Assembly (NCBI RefSeq): GCF_040807025.1
Contig: NC_090968.1
Span: 1,178,001 to 1,242,000, forward strand
Length of the DNA stretch: 64,000 nt
Reading direction: 5' to 3'
Source: Struthio camelus
Taxonomy: Eukaryota; Chordata; Aves; Struthioniformes; Struthionidae
In this document: one piece after another, positions 34,321-43,687 of the stretch
How the letters are laid out: every line of letters begins with the position of its first letter
How positions within the stretch are numbered: position 1 is the stretch's first letter
Position numbers and translations under genes: made by a program
Notes under the pieces: generated by a model
What the model was told of the DNA's origin: nothing
The model's database searches: none
Seen by the model: the letters and a program-made list of their open reading frames with translations, nothing else

Positions 34321-34486
34321 GGCGGCGCCCGCCGCCCGGGCCGCGCTGGCTGATGTAAGGCGGTATTTTAATTCTCTTACAAGGAGCGGGCTTTAGAGGA
34401 ATGACTTAAGTGGATTACTCATCCGCTGTAATGACTTGGCAGCGCTCCCGTGCTATTCCTAGACATGACGCTCAAAGCTTTGATTC

Positions 34487-34582
34487 TTCCTCTTCTGCTG
34501 CTTTTTTTTTTTTACTTTATTTTTTGTTCCCCTACTTTTCTTTCTTTTTTTTTTCTTTTTTTTTTTTTTTGCTCTCTTTCTA
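34487..34582. repeat. Polypyrimidine tract
   Basis: About 95 bp of almost pure C/T on the plus strand with several T runs of 9-13 bp. It is a low-complexity sequence of the kind that can form triplex DNA. Confidence 0.85.
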
Positions 34583-35280
34583 ACGAGAAATTACCCCGCT
34601 GCGTTTTTTCGCAAAAGCCGCGCGGCGCCCTGGGAAACGTAGTGCGCTGCCGGGAAGCGCCGAGCCCAGCGGGTCCAAGGCCTGGACGAGGAGGGGAGAA
34701 TAGCAGAATCTGCCTGAAAAAAATGCTGCAAAAAAGCCAGTTTGGGTCCGGGTCCCCCCCGGGACCCTCCTGGCCCCTTTCCCAGGAGGCGAGGTCCCGC
34801 CGCCCAGTTCAGGCCCGGCGGGCTCGGGTGAGCCGCTGGGCGCTTGGGCAAGGCGGCGCTGCAAAGCCTCGGTTTTTTCCCACCGCTTTGAGCGGTTTAC
34901 CCAAAATTGCCGCTTTTCCCCTAGCATGCGGCGCCCTGGCCCTCCCCCGACCCCCCCTCAAAGGGTGCGTTGGGGCCACTGCTCCCGTTTCCTGCTCTTT
35001 CGCAGCAATAACCAGAAAGAGAGGAAATAACGTCAGCCGTTCTTTTAATTCTTCGCACTGACAGTAAGCCGGCACTGCACCAAATCCGAGCCGGCGAAAT
35101 CACAGCGCAGCAAACTGCCTCACCCCGGCACCCACCCCCTTTAAAACCCCCTTTTTTTTGGAGGAGGGGGTTTAAAACTCAGTTTTGGGGGCCGAAAGCA
35201 GTGGCCGGTTAGAGGTGGCTGAGCACAAAACGATGCCCGGCGCACACCCCGACCTGCGGGCGCTCGTGTATGCGCAGCCC
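34583..35280. other. Intergenic, GC-rich, nothing recognised
   Basis: GC-rich single-copy-looking sequence between the polypyrimidine tract and the minisatellite. Several frames are open only because of base composition, and no exon was supported. Confidence 0.4.
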
Positions 35281-35420
35281 CCCCACGCCGCCCCGTGCAC
35301 GCGCGGCCGCAGGTGCACGCACATGCGCCCGCACGCACACCCATAGTAGGCACACATGCACCTTGTCCGCACCCGTGTGCACGCATGCACGCCCACCGAG
35401 GGGGGGGGGCCCCCACGCAC

Positions 35421-35580
35421 ATGCTTGCACATGCATGCACCTGCTTGCACACACATGCACCTGCTTGCACACGTGTGTACCCGCTTGCACATGCATGCAC
35501 CTGCTTGCACACACGTGTACCTGCTTGCACACGCGTGCACCCACTTGCACATGCATGTACCCACTTGCACACGCACGCCC
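35421..35580. repeat. 20-bp minisatellite, eight exact-length units
   Basis: Eight consecutive units of exactly 20 bp follow the pattern YYRCTTGCAC + RYRYRYRYAC (for example CTGCTTGCACACACATGCAC). Decayed units extend left to about 35281. The second half of each unit is alternating purine-pyrimidine, so Z-DNA is likely. Because 20 is not a multiple of 3 and the unit lacks stops, all frames stay open, producing spurious long reading frames on both strands. Confidence 0.92.
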
Positions 35581-35689
35581 CCCCCCCCCGGCCATGCACA
35601 CCCCTGAATGCGCGCGCCCACATTTGCACGCCCCTGCGTCCTCCCCTCCCCACCCCACCGGGAGGAGGATTTTGGGGGGGGGGGTGCAG

Positions 35690-35875
35690 CCAGCAGGACT
35701 ACAACTCCCAGCATGCCCTTCGCCAGGGAGGGAGAGGCGTGCCCCGGCGGGGGGGGACGGGCGGCGGCGCGCTCCAATAGGAGAGGGGGGGCGTGGCGGC
35801 GCCGCCCAATGGGAGGCCGGGGCGGTGGGCGCGGCGCGCCGGGGGTGTCACATGGCGCGGGCGCGGCGGCGGGTG
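35690..35875 (+). promoter_or_regulatory. ARID5A: ARID5A CpG-island promoter with ZNF143/THAP11 motif and paired CCAAT boxes
   Basis: ACTACAACTCCCAGCATGC at 35698-35716 is an almost perfect ZNF143/THAP11 (Staf/SBS) element, whose consensus is ACTACAATTCCCAGMATGC. It is followed by two direct CCAAT boxes at 35774-35778 and 35806-35810, 32 bp apart. There is no TATA box. A possible non-coding first exon ends with the donor CGG|GTGAGC at 35873 and would join an acceptor such as CGCCACCGCAG at 36322. That splice is inference. Confidence 0.7.
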
Positions 35876-36143
35876 AGCGGCGCCGGTACCGGATCGCACC
35901 GGAGGGGAAGGGGGGGGTCCGGCTACCCCCTTCCTCCCTCCACACAGCCCCCAGGGGTCGACCCTACCGGAGCAGGCGCTGCCTCAGTTTCCCTAGGGTG
36001 AAAAACCAAATTTCCCAATTTGCCCAAATTTCTTTGGAAAAAAAAAAAAAGTGATTTTTTTTTTTTGGTAAAACTGGAAAATTTGCAGCAGGGGAGCCCC
36101 GCCGGGGAAAAGGGGGGGGGGGTCAGGCTGACTCTTTTCCCAC

Positions 36144-36217
36144 GCCGCGGGATCACCCGCCAGGCACCGAAATCGGCCGTCCGGCCGATTTCGGTGCCTG
36201 GCGGGTGATCCCGCGGC
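36144..36217. repeat. Perfect 36-bp inverted repeat with 2-nt loop
   Basis: Arms 36144-36179 and 36182-36217 are exact reverse complements separated by TC. The arm sequence is complex, not a simple repeat (it contains GGGATCACCCGCCAGGCACC). The repeat sits about 155 bp before the ARID5A start codon. It is either a real cruciform/hairpin element or a fold-back artefact of sequencing or assembly. Confidence 0.95.
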
Positions 36218-36372
36218 CCGAATAATCCCCGTTAATTCATTTTTTTTTTTCCCCACCGCATTTTGGTTCGTTGTCTCATTTCACCCACTTTTCCCACCCG
36301 CCCCCCCACCCCGCCACCGCAGCCCCCCCGCCCCGGCCCGAACGGCGAGCGGACGGAGGGCAGCCGGCCCGC

Positions 36373-39209
36373 ATGGAGGAGGCCAGCCAAACCCAGCCGG
36401 CCTCGCCGGAGGAGGACAAACCCAAAACCGAGAGAAACGAAGCCATCGTGGAGCCACCGGTGAGTCCCCCCAGGAGGGGAAAAAAATATATATATATAGA
36501 TCAAAAAATATATATATAAAAACAAAAAAATCCGCAAAAAAACGGAGGTTTCACCGGCGGCGTCGACGCTGCCGGCCCGCCCTGCCGCCTGCTGAAAAAA
36601 AAAAAAAAACCCGGGTGTTTTTTTTGGGGAGGGGGGGTTGGCGCGGGCCCGGCCGTTCAAAACGCCGCGAGCGGTTAAAAAGACTAGAAAGAACAAGCAA
36701 AAAAAAAAAATAGTGGAGCCGAGCAGCTGCTTTGCCCAAAAATAGCAACAAGTTTTATAACTCCGGAAAATGTCGAACAAACAAACGAGAAACGTTGTTT
36801 TTTTTTTTTTTTTTTTTAAAGCGGAGAAAGGAGGCGACGGCCGGGGTTTTGGGGGGGGGGAAGCGCAAGAATTTGTGCCGTTTTCCTGGAAATCATTCCT
36901 CGCCTTCCCGGCTCCGGCGCTTTGACCGACTTGGCGGCCGGCTAACGAAGCGGGGCGCTCGTTAAAAGCGGGGAAGCGAGGGCGGGTGACGGGAGCGGGG
37001 CGGAGGGGACGAGCCCGAGCTCTGCCTCGGTTTCCCCTTCGGGGCGTTTGACCGTCCTGAGCACCGGAGCTGGGCTCGGGGGCGGGCAGCCGGGGGGGGA
37101 CGTGTGTCCGCAGGAGCCCGCCGGCCCGCCGCGGCCCGAGGACGAGGAGGAGCGGCCCGAGGCGAAGGGCGAGAAGGAGGAGGAGGAGGCCTTCCTGGTG
37201 AGCCTCTACAAGTTCATGAAGGAGCGCCGCACGCCCATCGAGCGCATCCCCCACCTCGGCTTCAAGCAGAGTACGGCTCCCCCTCCCCAAAACCCCGTCC
37301 TGCCGCGCAGATTTCCCCCCCAGCGCGGCGCCCGAGGGAGCCTTGCTCATCGCCCTCTCCTCTTCCTCTCCAGTTAACCTGTGGAAGATTTACAAAGCCG
37401 TGGAGAAGCTGGGAGCCTACGAGCTGGTAAGAAGCCGGCAGGCGTCCCGCTCCGGCGGCGCCCCCGGGGGCGGTGGGACGGGCGCGGGCAAGGGGCGCCC
37501 GGCGGCCTCTAAGCGCCCGGCGCGCCGCAGGTGACGGGCCGCCGGCTCTGGAAGAACGTCTACGACGAGCTGGGCGGCAGCCCCGGCAGCACCAGCGCCG
37601 CCACCTGCACCCGCCGGCACTACGAGAGGTAGGACGGGGCCGGGGCCGGGGCCGGGGCCGGGGACCCCCCCCCTCCGCCGCCCCTTGCAGCGCCGCCCGT
37701 CCCCCCCGCAGGCTCGTCCTCCCCTACGTGCGGCACCTCAAGGGCGAGGACGACAAGCCGCTGCCGCCCGCCAAGCCCCGCAAGCAGTACAAGGTCTCCA
37801 AGGAGCCCAAGGGCCCCGAGGCGGCCGCCGAGAGGAGCAAGCGAGCCAAGAAGGACAAGAGCCGGGAGCGGGTCGGGCCGCCAGCCGAGGACGCCGGCGG
37901 GGAGAGCCGTCCCCGGCTGCCTTGGCCGGCGCGGGCTCCCGCGGACAAAGCGAAGGCCGAGGCCGCGTCCGTGCCCGGAGGCGGCGGCGAGGAGGAGGAG
38001 GAGGAGGAGGCGGCGGCGGGCGCCCCGGAGCGGGACCGGCCGGCCGAGGGACCCCCCAAGGCGGCGGCGGCCTGTCCCGGCCCGTGCAGGACCCACGCCG
38101 AAGGCTACAAACGCCTTTTGTCCAGTTTCTACGCCCACGGCAGCCACCCCATCATGTCCCCGCTGGCCAAGAAGAAGCTGCTGGCGCAGGTGAGCGAGGC
38201 CGAGGCCTCGCGCTGCCCCAAACGCCATTGCCCCGAGAGCCGGCGCGGCGGTGGCGGCGCCGCTCGACCCGGCTCCGGTCCCGAACCGCCCCGGCCGGCC
38301 GGCAGCTCCCACCCCGACGAGCGGAGGAGCCCGGAGGTGGCCGGCGGTCCCAGCGCCTCTCCGAGCCTCCCGCTCGTGCCCGCCGTCTTCACCGGCCGCT
38401 TCCACGCCTACCGGCACGAGGTGCTCAAAACCCCGGCGTCTCGCACCCCGCCGCCCGCTTACTTCTCCGGCCCGAAGGATTTCGCCGAGGCGCCCGCCCC
38501 GTTCCCGCCGGCGGGCAGGGAGCGGCGGCCGGAGGAGGCCGAGCCGCGGCTGGCACCGCGCTCCCGCGGCGCCGAGGGCCCGGCGCCCGCCGCCTTCGCC
38601 GCCGTCAGAGCCTGCTGGGTGCCCCCCGGGGCCGCCTTCAGCTCGGCGCCGCCGCCGCCGCGGGGCAAGCGCGGCCTGGAGGAGGAGGAAGGGGAGGAGG
38701 AGGAGGAAGAGGAGGAGGAAGCGGCGGAGGCCTTCGGCCCCAGCAGAAAATTGCAAGCCGTCTGCCCCTTCGGCAAAGACGCCCAAGGCAGGGACAAGGG
38801 CGCCGGGTCGCCCGGCGGCCAGCGAAGGTTGGCCAAACCCAAAGCCGTGGTGGCCAGCCCCGGCTACCCCGCGCCGCTGCCCGCCGCCGTGCCTCGAGTC
38901 CAGGACGTTTACAAGGGAGCGATGCTGCGCTTCCCCGTGAGCTTCGCCGACCCGCTGGAGCACCTCAAAGCCCAAGGCTCGCCGCTGGTGCCCAACCTCT
39001 CCGTCAACCCTTTCGTCATCCCGGCTTTTCCTAACCCTTTGATAGCCGCTTCAACGCAGCCGTCCGAGCCGTGCCGGCCGCTGGCGACCGGCCCGGGCCG
39101 TTACCCGACGTCTTACGACAGTTCGCTGCGCCATCGGCTCTACCCGGCGGCCGCGTGGCACGGCCAACCCGCCTACGCGCCGCCCTTCCACCGCCACACC
39201 AAGCTGTAG
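36373..39209 (+). CDS. ARID5A: AT-rich interactive domain protein 5A
   Basis: This is a DNA- and RNA-binding ARID protein. In mammals it is a transcriptional regulator that also stabilises inflammatory mRNAs such as IL6. Five coding exons: 36373-36459, 37114-37270, 37374-37426, 37531-37628, 37712-39209, totalling 630 codons (human 594). The ARID domain spans about residues 54-146, with AFLVSLYKFMKERRTPIERI, INLWKIYKAVEKLGAYEL and TGRRLWKNVYDELGGSPGST nearly identical to human. Further conserved blocks are YKRLLSSFYAHGSHPIMSPL and the C-terminal SSLRHRLYPAAAWH...HTKL. Between them are Glu-, Ala- and Pro-rich runs, including Glu runs around codons at 37990 and 38690. Introns 2-4 are only 83-104 nt, and the last exon is extremely GC-rich. 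The ATG chosen starts MEEASQTQPASPEEDKP, which lines up with human DPPASPKP. No upstream in-frame ATG was seen. Identity is certain; the first exon is slightly less so. Confidence 0.96.
36480..36530. repeat. AT microsatellite in ARID5A intron 1
   Basis: Two short (TA)n runs lie in an A-rich stretch just after the exon 1 donor. T and A homopolymers recur elsewhere in the intron, for example T runs near 36800. Confidence 0.85.
37636..37663 (+). repeat. GGGGCC hexanucleotide repeat in ARID5A intron 4
   Basis: Four perfect GGGGCC units plus a fifth GGGG run are followed by a run of nine C. They start 8 nt inside an 83-nt intron (37629-37711). The five G4 runs fit a G-quadruplex on the transcribed RNA. 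Confidence 0.95.
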
Positions 39210-39408
39210 CGCTTGCGGCCGCGTCCTCGTCCCGGATGGGAGCCGGTGGCCGCAGCGGCCCGAGCCCGACACGCGGCATCCTTTGGGGGCCGCCGAGCGC
39301 CGCCCGAAAGGCACAGGAGGAGACACGCTCTGGACCGCGTCCGTTTTTACTTAGAGCTGTTTGTATCCGACATCGTATTCCGGTGACTTTCATACCAATA
39401 TCACAAGG

Positions 39409-39436
<28 letters not shown>
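39409..39436. repeat. (TA)n microsatellite in ARID5A 3' UTR
   Basis: About 13 TA dinucleotides lie 200 nt after the stop codon, in the otherwise GC-rich 3' UTR. Confidence 0.9.
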
Positions 39437-39439
<3 letters not shown>

Positions 39440-39824
39440 AGGGAGCAAGGTGAATTGCAGAGATTTCTATTTTACTAGACGTGCCGGACCCCGCGCGGCT
39501 TCGCGGGGCTGGGGCTGCAGAGCGGAGGCCGAGCCGGGCTGCGGCGGTGCCCGTCTCGCCGGAGGAGCCCGGGATGCTCTGCCGTCCCTCGGTACGGAGC
39601 CCCAGCTCGCTCCTATCAAGCAATGCAAATTTTTTTTTATTATTTTTTTTATTTTTAAACTACGTTGCCTCAAGGCCAGGGCTTCTGAGGTTATTCGGTC
39701 TCCCCCAGGGGCCTGGCAGGGTCTGAAATGAGTTGGGACCGCGGGGAATATCCGCCCCCTTTGGGTGCCGCTCAGCACCTCGACCGGCCACAGCGGCCGA
39801 GCTGGTGCTAAAGGCAGCGTCCGA

Positions 39825-39830
39825 AATAAA
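39825..39830 (+). terminator. ARID5A: ARID5A polyadenylation signal
   Basis: This is the first AATAAA after the ARID5A stop, followed by GT-rich sequence (GCGGTGTTTGGGGTGTCC near 39853). It gives a 3' UTR of about 630 nt. Confidence 0.75.
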
Positions 39831-39859
39831 ATTGGCTGGATGGTCCCAAGCTGGCGGTG

Positions 39860-42350
39860 TTTGGGGTGTCCTTGATTTCTGGGTTTGGGGCAGGGTGGGG
39901 AGGACCAGCCTCGCTGTAAGCGTGGAGCCCCGAGGCACCTCCTGACCCTTGGGGACGGGTTGAGACCTACCTCCGGGGTCACGCCGGTGCTTTGCAAGCG
40001 GCACCCGTTCGCTCCAAGCTGGCAGCGCCTACGGTGCTCGCGTGGGCTTGCACCAGACAGGCCTCGGCGATTGCTCCAGGCATAAGGAGGAGCAGGGAAA
40101 GGGCCTGGTGCTGGAGAGGCGTTAGCAGGGGTGCTGGGTCTGGCAGGGTTTGGCGCCTGCCTTGTGCTCTTTGCATCGCTCTTGGCTCTCCCACCCGCTG
40201 CTGCTGCTGCCCGAGTTGCAGCCCCGTCTTCCAGCCTCAGGGAATTGCAGGTGTTTCCCGGAGCATCCGTGCATCCGGCTGCGGGTGCCCCGGGCTGAGA
40301 GAGGAGTGCAGTGGTGGCACCAAGAGATCTCCCGGCTCTGAAACCAACTGGGAACAACCAGGAGGGGGTGGACGGACAACCGGACAGACCCCTTTGGACA
40401 TGATCTGCCGAGCAGAGAGGAGCACGTGGGTGGGAGCCAGATGGCCCAGGATGACCAGGTGCCACGAGGCTGGAAGTGGGTGCCAGTCTCCCAGAGGACT
40501 TGTAGGCTCGCAAACACCTTCAGGAAACGCTACTGAGCTGAAATGGCATTGAACTTCAAACGGCAGATCTTCAAAGTTGGCAACATCAGGCGGGAGAAGG
40601 AAAACGGCATCACGACAGCCCTGCTCCGGCCAGCTGCTGTCCCATCGATGGTGCTCCAGAGGAAGGAGCAAGCCAGGACAGACCCTCCTGGCGCCTGCCC
40701 AGGTGCTTTTTGCCTCCGAGGGCTCCTGCTGAGCCACTGCAAACGATCCAAAGCTTTGTCTGGACCATAGGACTGACCTTCCTCTCGTGTGGGCTGCTCC
40801 CCCGGCCTCAACCCCTCGCCATGCAGCTGGGCACCTTGCAACGAGCCACCCCGTGGAAGGGGCAGAGAGATGGTGGCACTTGCTCACCCCCGAAGAGAGT
40901 TACGGCTTTGGGCACAGAAACGGAGTAACAGCAGTAATTCAGCTTCTACAGATCGCTTCCGCTGTTTCCATGCAAAGGAGCAAGCTTGGGATAGAAAGGC
41001 AAAGAGGAGAAATATGCCCAGGCAACGCTGGTTGCTCCTGGCTGCTTTTAGCGTTCCACTCGTCGCCAAGATTCGCCGTCGCTGCCGAAAGAGGAAAGTC
41101 AGCTTTCTGCAGCCTCACGGACCCAACGCCGCAAACCGGACGGCACTGGACAGCAGAAAGCGCTCAAACACGCTGCCGGCTGCCCCGACACCTTCCCCAC
41201 GGCCGCTCCCCGAGAGCTTCGCCACCGAAACGCCTATCATCAACCCCGGTTTGCGAGCGAGGATGTGGCCACAGGGCTTAAGTCTTCTCTGGCAAGAGCT
41301 GCTGGGCTTCCTCTGCACCTGGGGGCGAGGACACGGGAGCAAAACAGGAGACGACACGTCCCAAAGGGTGTCTCAGCCTTACTGTAATTATTGCAGTGGA
41401 GTTTTGATTTTAAGCTTGGGAAAGGTAGAGCTGGGCGGCTCTATGGCTGCTTAAAAAGACCGAAGGTCGATCGTGGACCCTCAGTCTTAGGAGCGACAAA
41501 CACGCTCGTGTCCGAGGGTCCCTCGGATGCCAGAGCAGAGTTTATATCTGTCCGCACTGCGTTTTTCACCGCTCCGTTCCCGGGGGTGTTGGCAAAGCCA
41601 GGCCCCACGGCTGCCTCTCACCTCCTACAGCAGGTCACAGCTTCCCTTGCGCAAGCAGGACGCGGGGTCCAGGCGGTCCTCGCTTTGTCCTGGCCCCCGT
41701 CAGAAAGGTCCGTGTGCTTTTTCAGGGGGGGGAAAAAAAGAAAAATGAACAAACAAATGACAAAAAAATACCCCAACAGCTGATGCTCAAGCTCCCCTCG
41801 TGCAGGTGGCTTTTGCACCCAGCAAAAGAGCAAACTCCAGAGAGCCTGATCCCCTTTTTAACCAAAACATGCCCCAAATTCAGTGCAGAGACGGCAGGGG
41901 CAGGCCGGGGAGCGGGGATTCACTCCCTGCGGGATCCCATCTCAGAGCCGTGAGGCTCAGCGCTCCCCGGCGATGCATCCCGCAGTCGCGGGCGGTTTGG
42001 CAAGCTTGCTCCAGGCGCTCGGAGGAGCCGGGTCCGGCTGCCTCGACGGCTGCCCGAGCCTCCAGCAGCCGCAGACCCCCGAACTCACCTCCCGGCTGCT
42101 GCCAGCGCGCTCCAGAGCAAACGAGAACGGCTACCAAAGATTTCTTCCTTTCCTCACTCATGGATTTAGAAAGGGCAGCCCTGTTTTTTTTTTGTTTTTT
42201 TTTTTTTTAAAAAAAACAGGCTTTGCAGGCAGCCAAGCAGGTATTTCTGAGCTGCGCTTCACGCTATCGAGCGTGTGAAAGGGCATGAAAAGGAAAGCAT
42301 ACTTCACCTCTTGGGGAAAAACACTTTGACGCCCGTTGCAGGCTTTCCAT
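39860..42350. other. Intergenic between convergent ARID5A and KANSL3
   Basis: No exon or repeat family was recognised. The sequence is moderately GC-rich and has a mixed T/A homopolymer stretch near 42183-42222. Confidence 0.45.
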
Positions 42351-42359
42351 GCCTGACCT

Positions 42360-42870
42360 TATCGCCAGCTGCTTTCTCTCTTCCCGACAGCAGAGAGGCG
42401 GCGGAGGCGAGGCGAGACGGTGCCCCGAGGGCAGGACAGCGCCTGCAGCCGGGGTACGCGGAGGGGCGGGAGCAAACCCGCGGCATCCCTCTCCTCTCGC
42501 GACGAGCGAACGCGAAGGGGGAAGCAGGTTTTTTCCAGGCTCCCCCTAACACGTCTCTGCCGCAGAGCTCGCTGCCCCAGCCGAGCCGAAAACGGGATCT
42601 TCTCACGAGTCGGCAGGATGAGGAAGTGAGCGGACATCTCCGAAACGCACCTGGCGCCAGGGGCGACGCGGGGCTGCCCCAGCACCGCGGCTCTCCGTCA
42701 GCGCTCCCCGAACACGGCTCCGCGCTCCACGTCCCTCCGGGGAGGCAGGCGCGGAGGGCCCCGGGCGCATCCAGAGCCGCAGTGTGCAACGGGCACGTAC
42801 ACGGCCTTTGGATCAGCCCCGCTAAATCCCGGCCCTAAGCTCCGTCCCGCGAAAGCGACCCCCGGAGCCC
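42360..42870. promoter_or_regulatory. Second orphan CpG island
   Basis: A CpG-dense stretch of about 500 bp lies between two gene 3' ends, where no promoter is expected. No TATA box, CCAAT pair or coding exon was recognised. Open frames on both strands look composition-driven. Confidence 0.4.
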
Positions 42871-43527
42871 AGAGCGACAGCCCCAGGCAGGACACTTGTC
42901 CTTGGCCAGGCAACTGCAGGCCCTAGAGGAGATGCAGCTCGTGGTTTAAAACCAGCTCTGGCGCTGCCAAACCCGGCTTTCGCCTCGTCTCGGGACCCGT
43001 TGCACGGCTCAGCACCTTCGTGCTGCCCCTTCTGCTGGCTCCCCAAATTTCAAGCACAAACTACTGCGGTCTCTGCTGCTGTCCCTGCTCGTCGATGCGC
43101 TTTCACGTTCTCTCCGGTGTCACTGTCAAGGCTGAGCAGGGGCTCAGAGTGGATTTACCTCCACTTTTTCTACAAATTCAAAAAAAAAAAAAAAAGGGCA
43201 GCAGGAATCAGTTGAAACTTCTACCCGGAGGAAGGATGAACCGGCCGACGGCCCTGGCAGGAAGAGCTGCTTCATTCCGATGGCTCCCTCGCCGCTGCGC
43301 AGCCGGCTCCCGAGACCCACGGCACAAGAGGTGATCGTACAAATTTTTTGCCTGCTTCTTTGTCTATTCGTGCCCCAACGCAAGAGAAATCAGACTAACG
43401 GGCCCTTGACAAAGCCGGTCTCTTCCAAACGCTCACAGCGTCTAACCAGCCCGTGGCTAGGCTGCAACCAAAGCTGCCTTTGGAAGGCACAGATACAATA
43501 AAGGCAGTAAAGAAGAAGGAAAAAAAG

Positions 43528-43533
43528 TTTTAT
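43528..43533 (-). terminator. KANSL3: KANSL3 polyadenylation signal
   Basis: AATAAA on the minus strand (TTTATT on plus) lies about 155 nt beyond the KANSL3 stop codon, giving a short 3' UTR. A plus-strand AATAAA sits 26 bp away at 43497-43502, but no plus-strand gene is known to end here. Confidence 0.7.
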
Positions 43534-43687
43534 TAAACAGCAACAAAACCAGGAAAAATCCCCCCCCTAGTTTGTTCCAGCCTGAACCGTCCCCCGTGAC
43601 CATGGGTTGCTCCCCTCCCTCCCCGCAGCCGCGCTCGGTCTTCCCGACGGCTGAACCGCAGGTCGCGGCCAACGCGCCCGGAGCTCT

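Larger units (their letters stand above)
32700..34400. promoter_or_regulatory. Orphan CpG island with AP-1 sites
   Basis: This is a GC- and CpG-rich block 2-3.6 kb upstream of the ARID5A start codon, without a recognisable coding exon. It holds three perfect AP-1 sites (TGAGTCA 32733-32739; TGACTCA 33060-33066 and 33760-33766). It also has two copies of the 15-mer TTCCGGTAACGAAAG at 32757-32771 and 33648-33662. It may be a distal or alternative ARID5A promoter, an enhancer, or the start of an unannotated non-coding RNA. Confidence 0.5.

Noticed and set aside
35172-35945. Long open frames on both strands around 35.2-36.0 kb
   Set aside because: They are produced by the stop-free 20-bp minisatellite, which is open in every frame.
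36271-36372. N-terminal extension of ARID5A upstream of 36373
   Set aside because: The in-frame extension starts at TTG and is Pro/His-rich without resemblance to ARID5A. No ATG is present.
37620-38975. Antisense open frame of 451 codons over ARID5A exon 5
   Set aside because: It mirrors the GC-rich coding exon; stop codons are rare on both strands at this composition. The sense frame has clear ARID5A homology.
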